In this document: piece by piece, positions 13,601-28,600 of the stretch
Numbering within the stretch: the first letter of the stretch is position 1
Layout of the letters: each line of letters starts with the position of its first letter
Source: Phoronis australis
Taxonomy: Eukaryota; Phoronida; Phoronidae
Direction: 5' to 3'
DNA: 64,000 bases
Assembly: GCA_002633005.1 (NCBI GenBank)
Contig: NMRA01000217.1
Location: forward strand, 234,967-298,966
The notes under the pieces: generated by a model
Database searches by the model: none
What the model saw: the letters and a program-made list of their open reading frames with translations, nothing else
What the model was told of the DNA's origin: nothing
Translations under genes and position numbers: made by a program

Positions 13601-16600
13601 TAAAGCAGGAGTTCGAACATGTGCTGATGGAGAGACGTCGGGGTTTCTTGAAAACTGAACAAGCATAAAATGGTAAAAAATAATCACATTTTCACTGTCC
13701 ACAGGACTTTACCGTACAGTTATTTTGGCTGACATTGCATAGTATTGTTTTCATTTCAGTTCAGTTACTCCTAATTCTATTTTCAGAGTTCATGGATGAA
13801 GGTCTCGAAAGAATACCGCTTGCTCACGCAGACCCCCACAGTTTCATCTGTCAATGCTGGCTCCCCACGGGACAGGACATGTGAAAAACGACCACTAAAT
13901 TTCGACGCAATAAAAACCCTCACCTTGCCGTGCATGCTCAACACTTGAAAAGACTCTCGCTCCAGTCGCACTATTACTCCGACCGTCTGGGGACTGAAAA
14001 CACACAACAGGGTAAACAATGTCAAGAGGATGGTAGACTGTGTCACCATGGAAACATTGAATTTACTCTAGATGCTCATCCCACTAATCATCTGGCCGTA
14101 GAGCCTCAAAGAAATGTTAACATCACAGTGCACGTAATGTGAACTATCAACTGTCATGGCCCTCCAAAATCACATACAGCATCAGATACTACACATCCGA
14201 CTGGCCATGCTTATTATTCTGGAAGAGGAAACAGTTTTCACAACAAAACGACAGATTCGGTGTCGCAAAAACCAGTGAACAGTTGTGACAACTGTTTATG
14301 GGAGAAATTCTATTTCTGATTAACTGCCAGTACTCTACAGAATTCCATTTTCCTTCTCTGATGAAAAAAAGCTCATGTATAATTTGTATTAGAAAATATG
14401 ATGGGACAAAACAAATGTTACGTGATTCTGTCATTTTAACTTTAAACTACTGACACAGACAGAAGCATGTGTGGACAAGATATTTTTAATGTCTGTTAAA
14501 AATTTTTTATAAGTAATGAGCGGACATCAACAGACTGCTTCTTCAATAAGGGCTACCAGAGTCCGGAGACTGACCACTTACTCTAACTGGACCATGTCTC
14601 CAAACTGAAACTGACCAAGGGAGTCCACACCTGTGGCCATATCTGTGCACAGCTGTAGGTCCTTAGGCAACACTTTCAACTGAAATTACACCAAGGCCAG
14701 TTAACAGGGGACGCCACTCAGGAACTCACCTGTACGTGAAGTACAGAATATTTATCATGATACAAAACTGGTCTTAACAAAATGACTGAAACTTATTTTT
14801 GCAGTTGATTAAATTTAAGCCCGATTTCACGTCCAAGTGTGCCAAGTGGACAATTTGAGAACTAGGATATGAGTTAATGGTCTTAATCTATACTGCAACA
14901 TTCTAAAATAAATAAATATAGAATGTATATAATTATTCACGAGGTGCTGCTAATGACAAAAGGGGATGGTTCATTTTGTTTACCAGCAAGCTGTCATTCC
15001 TGGCACAACAGTACCAGGTGACTATCTGAAACAAACGAAAAAGACCACATCCATCCCAGCTTTCGCCTACCTCATGCATGGTGACATCAGAGAACAAGAC
15101 GATCATATTCTCCTCCACTCTCACAATCAGGCCCGTGTCACCCTCGTAGCGGCCACGGATCACCTTCACGTGATCGCCCATCTTGAAGTGCTTTCGGAGC
15201 TCGTGGGCGGGAAACTCCAGCGGGTCCTAAAACAGTGGTGCAGCTTGTGAGATTGACATTAACTGTAAATGTTGTCGACAATATGGTAATTAGATACTGT
15301 TAAGGTGTGAATGCTAATTTCACTTTTTCACATACGGCGGAGAATACCCAATCACAATTGAAACTGTCTAGCAATATAAACCAGTCATCTTCAATGATGC
15401 CAAGGTGTGACACACAATGTCGTTAAGGAAAACTAAGGATGGTGGCACCGTGTTACATGTGACAACATTGTCTTGTTCACAATTACTACAAACAGGTAAT
15501 TGTGAGTTGAGAAGATCAGTCATCAAGCACTCGAGTATCCAATACAGTCAATTTACTAAATCAACTAAGTCTTGCACCCTTACTAACCACTACTTGGTTA
15601 GACTGAAAGGGAATAGCCAATGAGTAAAAGCTTGTTGAGCCAGTCAGCTTCATTAAGAATAAATTCCAAGGTTGGAGAATCTTGCTTAATGGTAGTCGTA
15701 ACCATAGCTGAACAAGACTGAATAACATAGCTGGTCAGTTAATAATAATTCAAGCTGACTATCCTTAGCGAATAACGTCAACAACTAAAACTAATTTTCC
15801 TACCAAATGAAGATCCAAGTAGCCATATCTGACTGTCAATTCACACGCAGTAATGGAATAAGGGAGCAACACTCAGGGATGCTGAATACATACGCGTGCC
15901 ACGCTGCTAGCAAGGTTTTGTGAGTGCAGTGTGACTATGCGTAATTCTTTAATTGATAAATCTTGTGAGTAAAGTCTATATAAGTTCACTCAATATAATG
16001 CTGTACCCCCATAAAAATTTCACCTCGTCTCTCCCCAAATAACACACAATGACCTTTGTCTGCACAAACCTTGCACCCGTCTACAATGGCCATCATTGTA
16101 TCTAAACACTTGATTACACCGTCAACATACCTTGAGATCTTCATGTTTGGGTAACATGGTGATCTTGTTCCCGTCCACACTGATCACTTTGCCCTGCAAG
16201 TGAACCAGTTCACCTTCACACACCTCCACTATATCGCCAGGTACAAAGTCGTGTGTCACTTCACCAGGTCCCTTCTCCACCACTGTTATAAAACAAAAAA
16301 CTGCATTAATCAAACACTATACATAGTGACATAAGAGCCCCTGACTCATCAAATAATTCAAACACAGAGTATAAAAATCTTTTAGTACCACCAAAATTAA
16401 GCCTCGTCCACATGGCTGATTATCATGCAGGTAAAAAAACACCCGACAATTCAAATGTCTTAAAATGCGTGTTTAACCAAAACAATCAAAATTCCGTTTC
16501 CCTATGATGACAGTCAATTTTTCAACTTATTTCAACTGAAAATGACTACTCGTGACTTGGCAAACCAACTGTGATCTTTTCTAGCAAACTTCCGGCTCAG

Positions 16601-19600
16601 TCACAATGGCCCAACATATATTGTGCAGAACACTGGCCATATTCCAACATACGTGTGCATTTTGTCAACTACTTGATTACAATTATCACTCATAACACTG
16701 TAAGCCTACTGACGTTTTAGTAGGCTGACCTAATTAAGCTTACATTTATCCTGTATCTTTGTTCGTAGCATACTCACTATAACTACACCTTAAGATATCA
16801 TGAGGTTTGTTTATCTTTGATTACATCCCAACTATGGGAATAGTGAAAAGCTTTACACTTTATTCACATGACGGATAGCTGTCCTTTATGCTTACATTAA
16901 ACTGCCACGACAGCGAATGCAGTTAGCGCTAAGCTGTCGTAACGGGAATAACGCATGGAATAACGGCTCGTTTTGTCTGATAACTTTCAGTGTAAATGAT
17001 ATTGTACACAACCTATTATTTGAAAAGTTTGAATCATAGTAGATTCATCAAGTGCAATTCAGACCATGTGGACAGGGATTTATGGTGAGATTACAAAACA
17101 TTGCGAAGAATAGATTTTTTTCTGTCAAATATGAAAATTATACCAGAGTTGACGATACGCTTAACAGGCGAAAACAACAAACACAAAAACTTCATGACGG
17201 GCTATCTAGTACACTTAGAAACAGCAAAATACTTACCGTTGACTTCTAAGTCACCTGACTGATCTTCAAACTTTTCCAGCTCAGTCAGAGTAGGCTTCAC
17301 CCCTTCTGCCATCTGTTGGGGTTAAAAAAAAATAGTCTATAAAGCTCATTGCACACTTTATATAAACTGGCATACTTCGGACCTGCTTAAATACTCAACA
17401 TGTGTCGAGGGTTTATCTAATGCAGTGGAAGAGATGGCACATGTCCAGTAGATTACTTAGAACATCAGTATTCTCAATCTAGTTCGTAAGTCTTCATATA
17501 AAATTTAGATGATGGCATTCAATTGCCTAGTGTGGACTCAGTTGAACAAGAAACCACACAAAGGGAGATTATTTCATTTACTACTGAAATTTGTCCTTAA
17601 TAGCCTATTTCAAAAAAATTAAATGCTTATCGTAAGTCCTCATTCACCAAACCTATTCAGTTACATTTTTGTTTAACTGTGGAGTCCCTTGTGGCAATCC
17701 CAATCCAATTTCAACTATTTAGCATCACCATTTCCTTTGTGATATCAAATTTTCATATCCTTTGACTGAAGATAAGTTTTCAAGATAAGCTAGACAGATT
17801 TGACAGAAATTCTGAACGAATGTCTTGCCAGTTCACTTGAACGTCAGTCGCAACAAAAAAGCATCTTTGTTACACTTAAGTCATAGTTTAATGTGACATT
17901 ACTGTACCTAGTCACTGATTGTTTGTTTATGAATGGACTTGTACAATAAGTTGTTGAAATTTTGACAAAGTGCATTGAGCAACACTATCAAGCTTTTGTC
18001 GAAATTGAAGCAATTTGCAGTATTGTTGTTAAGAAAATGATATAATAGTTGCATGTTTGGGAGTTTTCAGCTTGTTTTCAGAATTGTACCTAGCTTATGT
18101 AGAGCACGTCGTTGCAGTAAAATACCACAACCACTGACAGACTACAACAAACAACTACTGATCAGACGAAAAGAGACATGACTCACAATGGCAGACATGA
18201 CGAAGCTCTTGAAGAGAAACCCCTTACGACTGTAGCGGTTGCCTTCAAAGATCAGGAAATCACCGTCGGTCGTAACTTCTCCACCAATCGCACGGATAGC
18301 GTCCGTCTCAAACAACTTCTGAGCTGGGCGATGATGGCGCTTACGTTTTTCATCCTAAACAAAAATACGCGTGATTAGCACAGGACTTCCAAACTGTTGG
18401 ATAACTACATATCTAGATCAAGTTCATGAAATCACACAAATCAATCTCTTTACATGTATGTGTAACCATGGCAACATGACGGTACATTTAACCGAATATC
18501 TACAAAACAGCAACATTTAATCCAGTTAAAAAATAAATTTGTGAAAGTAGAGAGCAAGCAGAAATTAACTCTCAATTTTTAATCTACTTGCCATTTATTG
18601 GGGTAAGTGACCCCATCTTTTCAGTAAAATTAAACAAAAAGGTACACGCAAAACAAAACAACTGTATCAAAAACATAAAATAATGTCCTTTGATATATAC
18701 ATTCCAGATGAAATCTCAAAAATGTTGTAACAGTGTTCAAAGTTATCGTTTCACCTAACAGCATATTGGAGAGTAGTTTTAAAAGTTAGTATCTGAAAGG
18801 TTCATAAGAAATCGGCCCATCTGAGACATGACGTTCTGATGTTAGCCACTTTCCTACGGTTACACACAATCTTGATCAGTACAAGATTTGACTAGCAGCC
18901 ACACTTAAGTGTCCATCTAGCCAGTGTCTCAATGACGTACATTTCCAGAGCCTCTCAGAGCTCCCCTCATGCGAGTGTGGTCTATCCTGGGGATCAGCTT
19001 GAGATGGACCATGTTCTGAGACGGCTCCACATAGTCGACCTGTAGCAGAGAACACTTATTAGCAAACTGAAGAACAATGGCAACGCATGGGGTTAACAGT
19101 TTCGTTTTTGAAACTGTATCACGCACACATCGGTTAACTTTCCGTAGTGTGTAAACCGACCAATAGTACCTTTCTTTATGAAAACTCTGAAATAGTTTTA
19201 ATATACGACCAGCTACACATTGGTTTGAAAACGACAAAGCAAAACGAGACAACAGCAGAGGGAATTACTTCAACATGTATTAACTGCTATTTTTAATTTG
19301 ATATCAAACAGTGAGGCAGCTACAAGAAGACAAGACATGCTGAATTTCTGCCATAAGTACAAACAGTGATTATCAACACTTCACATTGTTAAGAATTATC
19401 GGATTCTACATGATATCCAGATTTTCTTACTGATGCACTATTTTAATGGTATTTTTAATCGAAACTTCCAGGAATGTGGATATGACTGAACCGCTTTGTA
19501 TTGCTTTCACAATTAGATTTATTACCAATATACCACAAGACACGACAAGGCTCATAAAATGGGTTCCGTGCTTAATGCACTCAATCTTTTCTGGGACCGT

Positions 19601-22600
19601 TAAGACGGTAAAATTTTCATTGGTATTATACAACTGTTACTTTTCATTCACTATTAATATGTACTAGAACTTCAGAACCAGTGTGCAGCCTTGGGCACTT
19701 TACAGAGACAACCTGTCACGTTTTGCAAAGGCTACTGAAACGTGAAGTTGTATCAACAATATATACCTGAGCCAAGTCATCTTTGTACAAGCCACGCTTA
19801 AGGCGGACCCATGACTTCTCCTTCAGGCGCACTTGCTCCTTGACAACCCTCAGCACATCCGTCATCTCTTTGATGGGCACCATCTGTAACCACGGCGACA
19901 TGTTAAAAATGCCCACGGCCCACCGCTCACATTTTTGCAAGCGTTGCATACAATGATAAATACGTTTGACAAGACGGAACATGCCGTTATATTGAAGAAA
20001 CACAAGGCTGTAAAACTTTAGCAAGTTAAGATATGATTTTTTGAAAATAGTCCTGTTTTTTCTTAAGGTCTTCAGGAAATGGGAGTATATTAAATTACAC
20101 TTTCTGATTGGCACCACATGAATGCCAACAATTTCCCCAGAGCCTACATTACTTGGCCATAGGCAGATAGCTGCAGCCAATGCCATCTGATAAATTAATG
20201 AGTATGCCACCTACAAAACACGCCAAAATAAATAGAAACAAAAGACCAGAGGTTCTTTAATTTGATGACTGCGTGAAAGTACAATCCCTCGTCACCATGG
20301 TTAAGTGCAAGTGAAATTCCAGGTCAGAGTAGCCAAAATGAGAAGTCTTCATGAGCCAAGACTGGTCATGTCATGTCGTGACGGGGAAACAGAATTTTGT
20401 TAGAACATTCTGGTGCATACTGTTGTGATTTAAAAAACAAATTCACAAACCGATGTAGACATTGACATATTTCTGCACAGAGTTGGATATGACGATCTCA
20501 GCCGAGAAAAAATCAAAGTTTTGTAGCCAAATAGAAATACACGTTTCTGATCATAACAAAGACCAGAAACAAAGGCAAAATGACTTTTTATCACGCTAAG
20601 CAACCAAATAAAGCATCCAGGCTCGTGACCTCTGAACCTAAGGTGACACTTTTGTCGAAAATAGACCAACTGCTCTGGACGTTTCGAGTAAACCTTCAAA
20701 TTTTCTGAAATATAAGTTTGGTCAATTTCAGTCTTCAGTATAAATTGGTGGTCACCAACCTGACCGACATGACCACAGCATCCGCTGACCATCGTTGACT
20801 TACCTGTTGATTGTAGAGACCAATACGTAGATTACTTATGCCCTCAATGGCTTGCTTGACGTGAGTCTGTTTGAAGGCCTCTATATACAGATAACCCTTC
20901 AGACCCTCTTTACACACAACAGATTTGATCTGCAACGGCTGCAATAACAACACAACATTGGGTGAACAAGATGACTCTCTTAAGAGAGATGACTAGACAA
21001 ACGGAGGCAGGTGCAGCACATGGCGGGTAACGTAAAAAAGTGATCCTAAAAGTGTTTAAAATAAGCAAAAAGAAAAGTGTCATTACAGCATATACAGAAG
21101 CACAACTTAGAGTAACTGTATGTGCAGGGTTGGACACTTAGCTTTGTAAACGGAATAAAATGTAGACTGCCTCGTTGAGTGGAAGGTTGAAACTATAACC
21201 TTAGACATGTTAACACGAGAATGAAACACATGGTGTCTCTACCTCTTCGGAGAATTGGTACGCGATGAACTTCCTCATGAGTGCTATGGCGGTGGCCTTC
21301 TCTTCTCCAATACGGCATTTGACGACCCATAGATTTGGGTCCCTAGAGGGAAGAGAAAAAGGGGTTAAATCCAAGCACATGAAAACTAACAATTTAGGAT
21401 CCCTAGATGGAAAGGGTTAAATCGGAGCATTTGACAAATTAGTGTACCTTCAGGGAGAGACAAACTTTTATCTTTAAATCATACAAAAACGTACATCGTT
21501 ATACCAGCTAAGGCACGGGCCGCTGCAAATAGCTGACCACCGAGGGAAACTGAATCGTTTGAAAACCCAAAGGTTAGGTGCCCACAGGTTAGGGACTCCG
21601 GAGAGAGAGGACACGTCTACAGACACATTAATGGTCATTTTACTTATGGAAAAATTAGAAGCTAAATGTTCATACTTGCAACACAGACCCGAAACTCCCA
21701 ACTCTGAACTAAAAGACACTTCACATTCTCCTACTCAGTTTTCAAATTATTAGATTATGATTTGAAGTTCCGCTGTTTTCCCGTGTACACAACAACACCT
21801 GTATTCGAGCGAAAACAACTTTTGATAGAAGTCTTGTTGCTTTTCGCAGTTAGAAGTCAACAACCTAACGGTCACTTCATCTTTCTCTACAGACAGTCAT
21901 AACCTCCCTGTACTTACTTAACGCCAGGCAGAAGACCTTGTTGTGTGATCTCATCCGACATGCCCGCTCCCTCACCATAGCGGGCCGCCGTGTCAGATGT
22001 ATCGGCGTACTTCCTTTTGTAGTATTCATAGATCTCACTTTCCTCTTTACTGAAATAAAGAAAAGGAACCTTGAAATGGATCACACAGACAGTCATGTGA
22101 GTTGATACAGCATATCCTTTTAGTTACTTTGACTCTGAAGTTGAAGTTATATGACATTTGCACACTACTGAATGTAGCTATTATGTCAGGACAGCCACAC
22201 TTATTTTGCACTTCTCAAAAGAAAGATTTCAAGTTACGGCATAAGGCAAGTTCAGTGTTCTCCAAAGCCTGTGTTGAATCATCGAAGAAACAAATTTTAA
22301 TTTCACCCAGATGAGTTTGGCTTACTTCTACGCAAAAGAACTTTTTTTTGGGGGGGGGGGTATTTTTTTACACATTCTTTGGACCTTAGCCCTAGTTCAA
22401 TGCATTCATTCCAACATTTAACATACTAAGCCTACACAGTATGGACAAAAACTTTTTGAACATATATATGAATTCTGTAATTTCAGTTGACCGAGAGGAG
22501 CTCCTATGTAGTGTTTAGAGTGCTAACTAAACCTTACGAGACTTGTTGTGTGTTTGTAGATTTCTGGGCCTATCTCTGTGCCATCTCTCTTTAATATTTG

Positions 22601-25600
22601 AAACTTGTAAAGCCTTGATTACTACCCTTTACGTACATGAACATCTGACCATAGAGATCAAACTAAACATTAGTAATCAGTGTCTCAGTCGGTGCTTTCT
22701 AATTTTGGTAATAATCAGTGTGGCGCTACGAACTCATCCTCATGAAGCATCATAGAACCAATCCATTTCTAGCCATATCACTTTTGGGGAACAAAACGAT
22801 GGGCTTGTCAACCCAACTTAAGCAATAATCTGGGACAATACATGTATTTGTAATGACAATAGAACCGTATCAAACACGTTAAAGAAAGCCTACACGTCAG
22901 GGATTCTAAAGCCTACACGTCAGGGATTCTAAAGCCTACACGTCAGGGATTCTAAAGCCTACACGTCAGGGATTCTAAAGCCTACACGTCAGGGATTCTA
23001 AAGCCTACACGTCAGGGATTCTAAAGCCTACACATCAGGGATTCTAAAGCCTACACGTCAGGGATTCTAAAGCCTACACGTCAGGGATTCTAAAGCCTAC
23101 ACATCAGGCATTCTAAAGCCTTCCTCTCTTTTAATAAAAACAGTACTTCCACCAAGTTACAACTCTGATCCCCTTTGCCCTTTGTGACTGTCGCATTTGA
23201 TCGTTCATGCAAGTGTTCACCTGTAGGGTGTGTGGTTTCCCACTGATGATGTTTTGAATTAAGAAACAAAATAAATGGACTCTATTTATAGTGCTGTAAT
23301 AATGCCATCGCTTGCTAAAGTGCTCATTATTTGTTTTCTGGTGTTAATCTGAATAAGGACCAAGTTGATATCAAGTTTGTAACAGACATCATTCTAAATC
23401 AAAAGAAAGTTTTTTTGACACAAAGCAGGTTTCTTTCACTTAAAAGAAATTCCCACAACAAGCAGAATAAGACGTCTGCTTACTCCCACATGGTGCCCAG
23501 CCTTCTCTTAGCCTCCATGTCACGCGCCGCGTCATCAACCAGGTTGGCCTCCCGCGTGTCGATGATGTCCTGCGCGCCTTCCTCCCATTCATCGTCATCG
23601 CTTTCCTCATCGTTGTCGACCTCTGGTGGGAAGGAAACAAATTACACTGACTCCTGAATAACTGTAGCATACTGTCTGTCCAAGTTCTTCAAAGACTAAC
23701 AATAGCCATCATTAACTCCCTTCTGCACTAATAAAAAAAAATATACTGCAACATTTTTTTCAAATTAACACAGCCCACTGCAGCACTAGCAAGTTGTGAA
23801 TACTTTTTGCCACAAAAACTTTACTAATAAATAATTGACAATATTTCTTCAATCTCATAGAGAGATGAAAGTGCAAGCAAACTTGGATGAAGATTTTTGC
23901 TCTTTTAAAATTTGACAACTTTCAGCCAGGGACGGCATTGTGTGGACAAAAACCATCCAACCCAATAGAGACAAACCTCCCAAACCTGTTCACGGCATTA
24001 AAAAAAGGTCTTGAAGACGACTGAATTTGACTGAGCATGAGTTTGACACTTTACAGTTCGCGAAATCGAAATTTCAAAGAAACTGAATTATTTTCAGACC
24101 TCCTCAAAATCATTGTTGACTGCACGCTCCATTGGGCTACCTATCTCAAAGCAACACAACAGAGTGCTTGAACAACAGTGTTTTGTCCATATATATTCAA
24201 CCATGGTGCTGCACCATGGTTGAAATGTTTTGCATCTTGCTTGGAAATTTTGAACCACGTCTAAAAAATTCCAAGTCCTATTCGAAATNAAAGCCTACAC
24301 GTCAGGCATTCTAAAGCCTACACGTCAGGGATTCTAAAGCCTACACGTCAGGCATTCTAAAGCCTACACGTCAGGGATTCTAAAGCCTACACGTCAGGCA
24401 TTCTAAAGCCTACACGTCAGGGATTCTAAAGCCTTCCTCTCTTTTAATAAAAACAGTACTTCCACCAAGTTACAACTCTGATCCCCTTTGCCTTTTGTGA
24501 CTGTCGCGTTTGATCGTTCATGTAAGTGTTCACCTGTAGGGTGTATGGTTTCCCACTGATGATGTTTTGAATTAAAAAACAAAATAAATGGACTCTATTT
24601 ATAGTGCTGTAATTATGCCATCGCTTGCTAAAACGCTCATTATTTGTTTTCTGGTGTTAATCTGAATAAGGACCAAGATGATATAAAGTTTGTAACAGAT
24701 ATCATTCTAAATCAAAAGTAAGTTTTTTTTTTGACACAAAGCAGGTTTCTTTCACTTAAAGAAATTCCCACAACAAGCAGAATAAGACGTCTGCTTACTC
24801 CCACATAGTGCCCAGCCTTCTCTTAGCCTCCATGTCACGCGCCGCATCATCAACCAGGTTGGCCTCCCGCGTGTCGATGATGTCTTGCGCGCCTTCCTCC
24901 CATTCATCATCATCGCTTTCCTCATCGTTATCGACCTCTGGTGGGAAGGAAACAAATTACACTGACTCCTGAATAACTGTAGCATACCGTCTGTCCAAGT
25001 TCTTTAAAGACTAACAATAGCCATCATTAACTCCCTTCTGCACTTAAAGAAAAATATACTGCAACATTTTTTTCAAATTGACACAGCCCACTGCAGCACT
25101 AGCAAGTTGTGAATACTTTTTGCCACAAAAACTTTACTAATAAATAATTGACAATATTTCTTCAATCTCATAGAGAGATGAAAGTGCAAGCAAACTTGGA
25201 TGAAGATTTTTGCTCTTTTAAAATTTGACAACTTTCAGCCAGGGACGGCATTGTGTGGACAAAAACCATACAACCCAATAGAGACAAACCTCCCAAACCT
25301 GTTCACGGCATTAAAAAAAGGTCTTGAAGACGACTGAATTTGACTGAGCATGAGTTTGACACTTTACAGTTCGCGAAATGGAAATTTCAAAGAAACTGAA
25401 TTATTTTCAGACCTCCTCAAAATCATTGTTGACTGCACGCTCCATTGGGCTACCTATCTCAAAGCAACACAACAGAGTGCTTGAACAACAGTGTTTTGTC
25501 CATATATATTCAACCATGGTGCTGCACCATGGTTGAAATGTTTTGCATCTTGCTTGGAAATTTTGAACCACGTCTAAAAAATTCCAAGTCCTATTCGAAA

Positions 25601-28600
25601 TTTTGAGCCATGTTTGAAAAGCTCAGATCCGTGTTTAAAATCTTGAGTCACGTTTGAAAAGCCCTGTTTTCTGTTTTACAAGACTAATGATAGCAATTGT
25701 GTTGCATAGTGATTAGTGTTACTTCTTTTTACCACGATTTACAATAAAAATGATAGTAACATGTCCGACAAGTGAAAGTAATGTGTACATAATAGTTTTC
25801 ACGAACTGGCAGAAAAGAAGATCAGGACGCACTACTTACGGCATGACATGCAATTTGCCCATGTTTGAATTTCTGCTGTGACCTACCGGCTTCATCCAGG
25901 ATGAATCCACCATATTTTGGCTTCTTACGACGCTGACCATCTGTGTCTCCATCTTCATCTTCTTCTTCATCGTATTCCTGTGAAACATACGATTGTACAG
26001 AGCTATGAACCATTAAACCAACAGAGGCGCATTGAACTTCCAAATGTTTTTGTGTTCCAATGTCATGCGCAACACATTACACATTCAAGAACTCTTTATG
26101 CAATCAAGCAGTGCTGGAATTATACGCGACTGTTGGCACTAACTAGTGGACATGCAACATAATTAGTGTCTATGAACACAACTTTTCAATGACAAAATGG
26201 CAACTAACCAGTTTACGTGACATTCATAACCACTGCCAAACGAGACATTAATCACCTGTGATCCAAAAGGGAGTCTAACCAATTGCAATGGCCAACCACT
26301 CCTGGTTTATTGGTTCTTGATGTTAACAATCAGGAAGAATAACACAAGTTGTACATTCTGATGGCATCCGTTAATAACAATGAATACCATATGAGAATAA
26401 CATTACACAAGGCACAACTTAGACCATAAGTGGACCAGTTGCTAAAGTGCTAAAACGTACTTTAAATCAACCCATTAAATCTGATCGAGCAAAAAATAGA
26501 AATCTAAACTGAAAACTTGCTCTGTTCTGTACAGAATAAAGCAATCAGTGTTTACACAGCCGTCATGTGATACCTCATCATCGTCCAAATCTTCTCCTTC
26601 GGGCTCCTCGCTGCCAGCCTCACTCTTTGGATTCTAGAACACAGGAACAATGATGATAATCAATAGAGCAAGATAAGGTGAAGTAAGTAAGTACTGCTGA
26701 CGTGAGTAAAACCTCAGCACACATATATATGTCTGTACATTATGTTATTATTGGCAATAAAAACAAACAAATTCACTGAAGAAAAAACAAAACAAAAAAT
26801 GCTCCACAGGCATTGCAACAAAGACTCCCGCAGTACATCCTATGACATCTACAGTGCAGAAGTGCAGTTCACAGACCCTATACAAAGTGAGTGGAAACGA
26901 GGAGTCAGAGGATAGCGAGAAGCAGGATGTTGCCCAACAAGGCGTATCACACACTAACTGTGCGGACCCTTCCAAAGTATGATAAAAAGCTCTTCGTATT
27001 GAAGTTTTGTTTTAAACAAAAATGAAATTGTTTCCTTATACACCAGGGGGCCGTAGGAAACATTAATCCCTCATAGCTCGGCACAAGTACTTTGTAAAAT
27101 CACAATTTTTTTAATAAGCACGCAGACTGACCAAGAGAAGTTATGCAGACTTTTAATAAAACTTTTTAAGTTCTGAATTAAACCAGGGCCCTCACTCACC
27201 TGAGGGGAAAGATGTCTGCACCTTCTAAACGGGGAATCTGCGCCGCATTTTTCACTAAGCAAGAAATTTTTGCGTCGTTTTTTTAATTAGAGGGAATTCT
27301 TGTGATTTTCATTTCAGTATTGCTCTAGCACTGCTTTTTATAACAACACTCTTTTTTGCTTTAACAAATAAGCAAGTATCAACTTTAAGTTGAGCAATAA
27401 AAAGCAAGTCACTGATACATACACCATTCATTTGTTAAATAAGGGAGTGAAGATGACCTATTGTCACGTAACAAATTCATCAGCTTAGCTGCGCCTTCAA
27501 CGTCCACATCAATGTAATACTGTTGTGACACTGCTTGTCTTATGAAGGCAATACCAAGACTATGGTTCGTTTTCACACAAGCACAGAACAATGGAGCGGT
27601 TAGAAAATATCCATCGGGGAAAACAACTTTCAAAACTAGGTACTAAAAACGTTAGCCCTACTAACATCTTGAAGACGAAGTGAGTTAAGCTATGATTGTA
27701 AGGAAAACTGAATCTGAGAACCCACTTTGCTGGCGCAACAATCAAGGATTTCGGGTAAACAATATTTATAACGTCTCATAACAACATTCTCAAATTTGAC
27801 AACTCAGTCTTTCTTCTATCTCAGCGAATGGACAAGAACAGCAATGCTTAGGCTTAACTGTTCTTAGTCAAGACTTAACTGCGAGTGACAGTGTTCTAGA
27901 CAACAGGCACAATGTCCGTGAATAATCCTGTTGAGTTACCTATTCAAACATGGTCTGCTTGAGACTGCTTCTGAGAGGAGTGCACAGCAAGTTAATCAGT
28001 GAAAAGACACTTTCCAGTAATTGTCTATACTGAGGAACATGGATTTTCATAACTCTAGTAGAACTTGTTTGAGTTCCGTTGAGCAACAGACTAACGGAAG
28101 TTGTCTCTTAGTTTTGTGTTTCCAGTACGAAATAGTGCAATAATGCAAAACTGGTTGTAGCTCTACTTATGTGGCACTTGCTTCACAAGGAAACTAGATT
28201 GAAACATTTCCGGTGTGTGGCAGCCTCATGATTAAAGTCAACTTGGGTTTGAATACGATATTTTCAAGATTGCTTGAGGTTAAAACCATGACAGAAGTTT
28301 TTGATCGTTAAGAGGAGAATTTTTGACCTGATAGGGGAATTTGCGTGATTCTTAAATATTTTTGAGAGGGTAATTGGGCTGAATATCGACCCAATTTTGA
28401 GGGATCGAGGGAACTGTAAACCTTTGATTTTACACTGCATGTGTAGTAAATTAAACTTTACAATACAAGCAACTTAAACAGGATAACTGACACTTTCATA
28501 TAATTTTGTCAACAAATGAGTGCATCTGCACCAAGTCAATGGAGTGGCCATCATACCTTGACTGCTAACACTGCAGTACCCACCTCGAGTCAAACAAAAG

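Larger units (their letters stand above)
24290..25601. repeat. Redundant 1.3-kb copy of 22.98-24.29 kb (unmerged haplotype overlap)
   Basis: It contains the minisatellite, SPT5 exon 4 and 0.7 kb of flanking intron in the same order as about 22981-24288, differing by scattered substitutions and small indels. Both outer borders coincide with the N at 24289. The pattern fits two overlapping contig ends that were too different to merge. Confidence 0.88.

Noticed and set aside
16907-16940. Short hairpin ACGACAGC...GCTGTCGT in an SPT5 intron
   Set aside because: Arms of only eight bases are expected by chance in 64 kb, and no repeat or motif accompanies it.
19716-20210. A 164-codon minus-strand open frame
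   Set aside because: Only the part 19767-19883 is a real SPT5 exon with both splice sites; the rest is intron sequence on each side that happens to lack stops.
22889-23118. CRISPR-like array of 23-bp repeats
   Set aside because: The units are contiguous without spacers and lie in an intron of an animal gene; it is a minisatellite.
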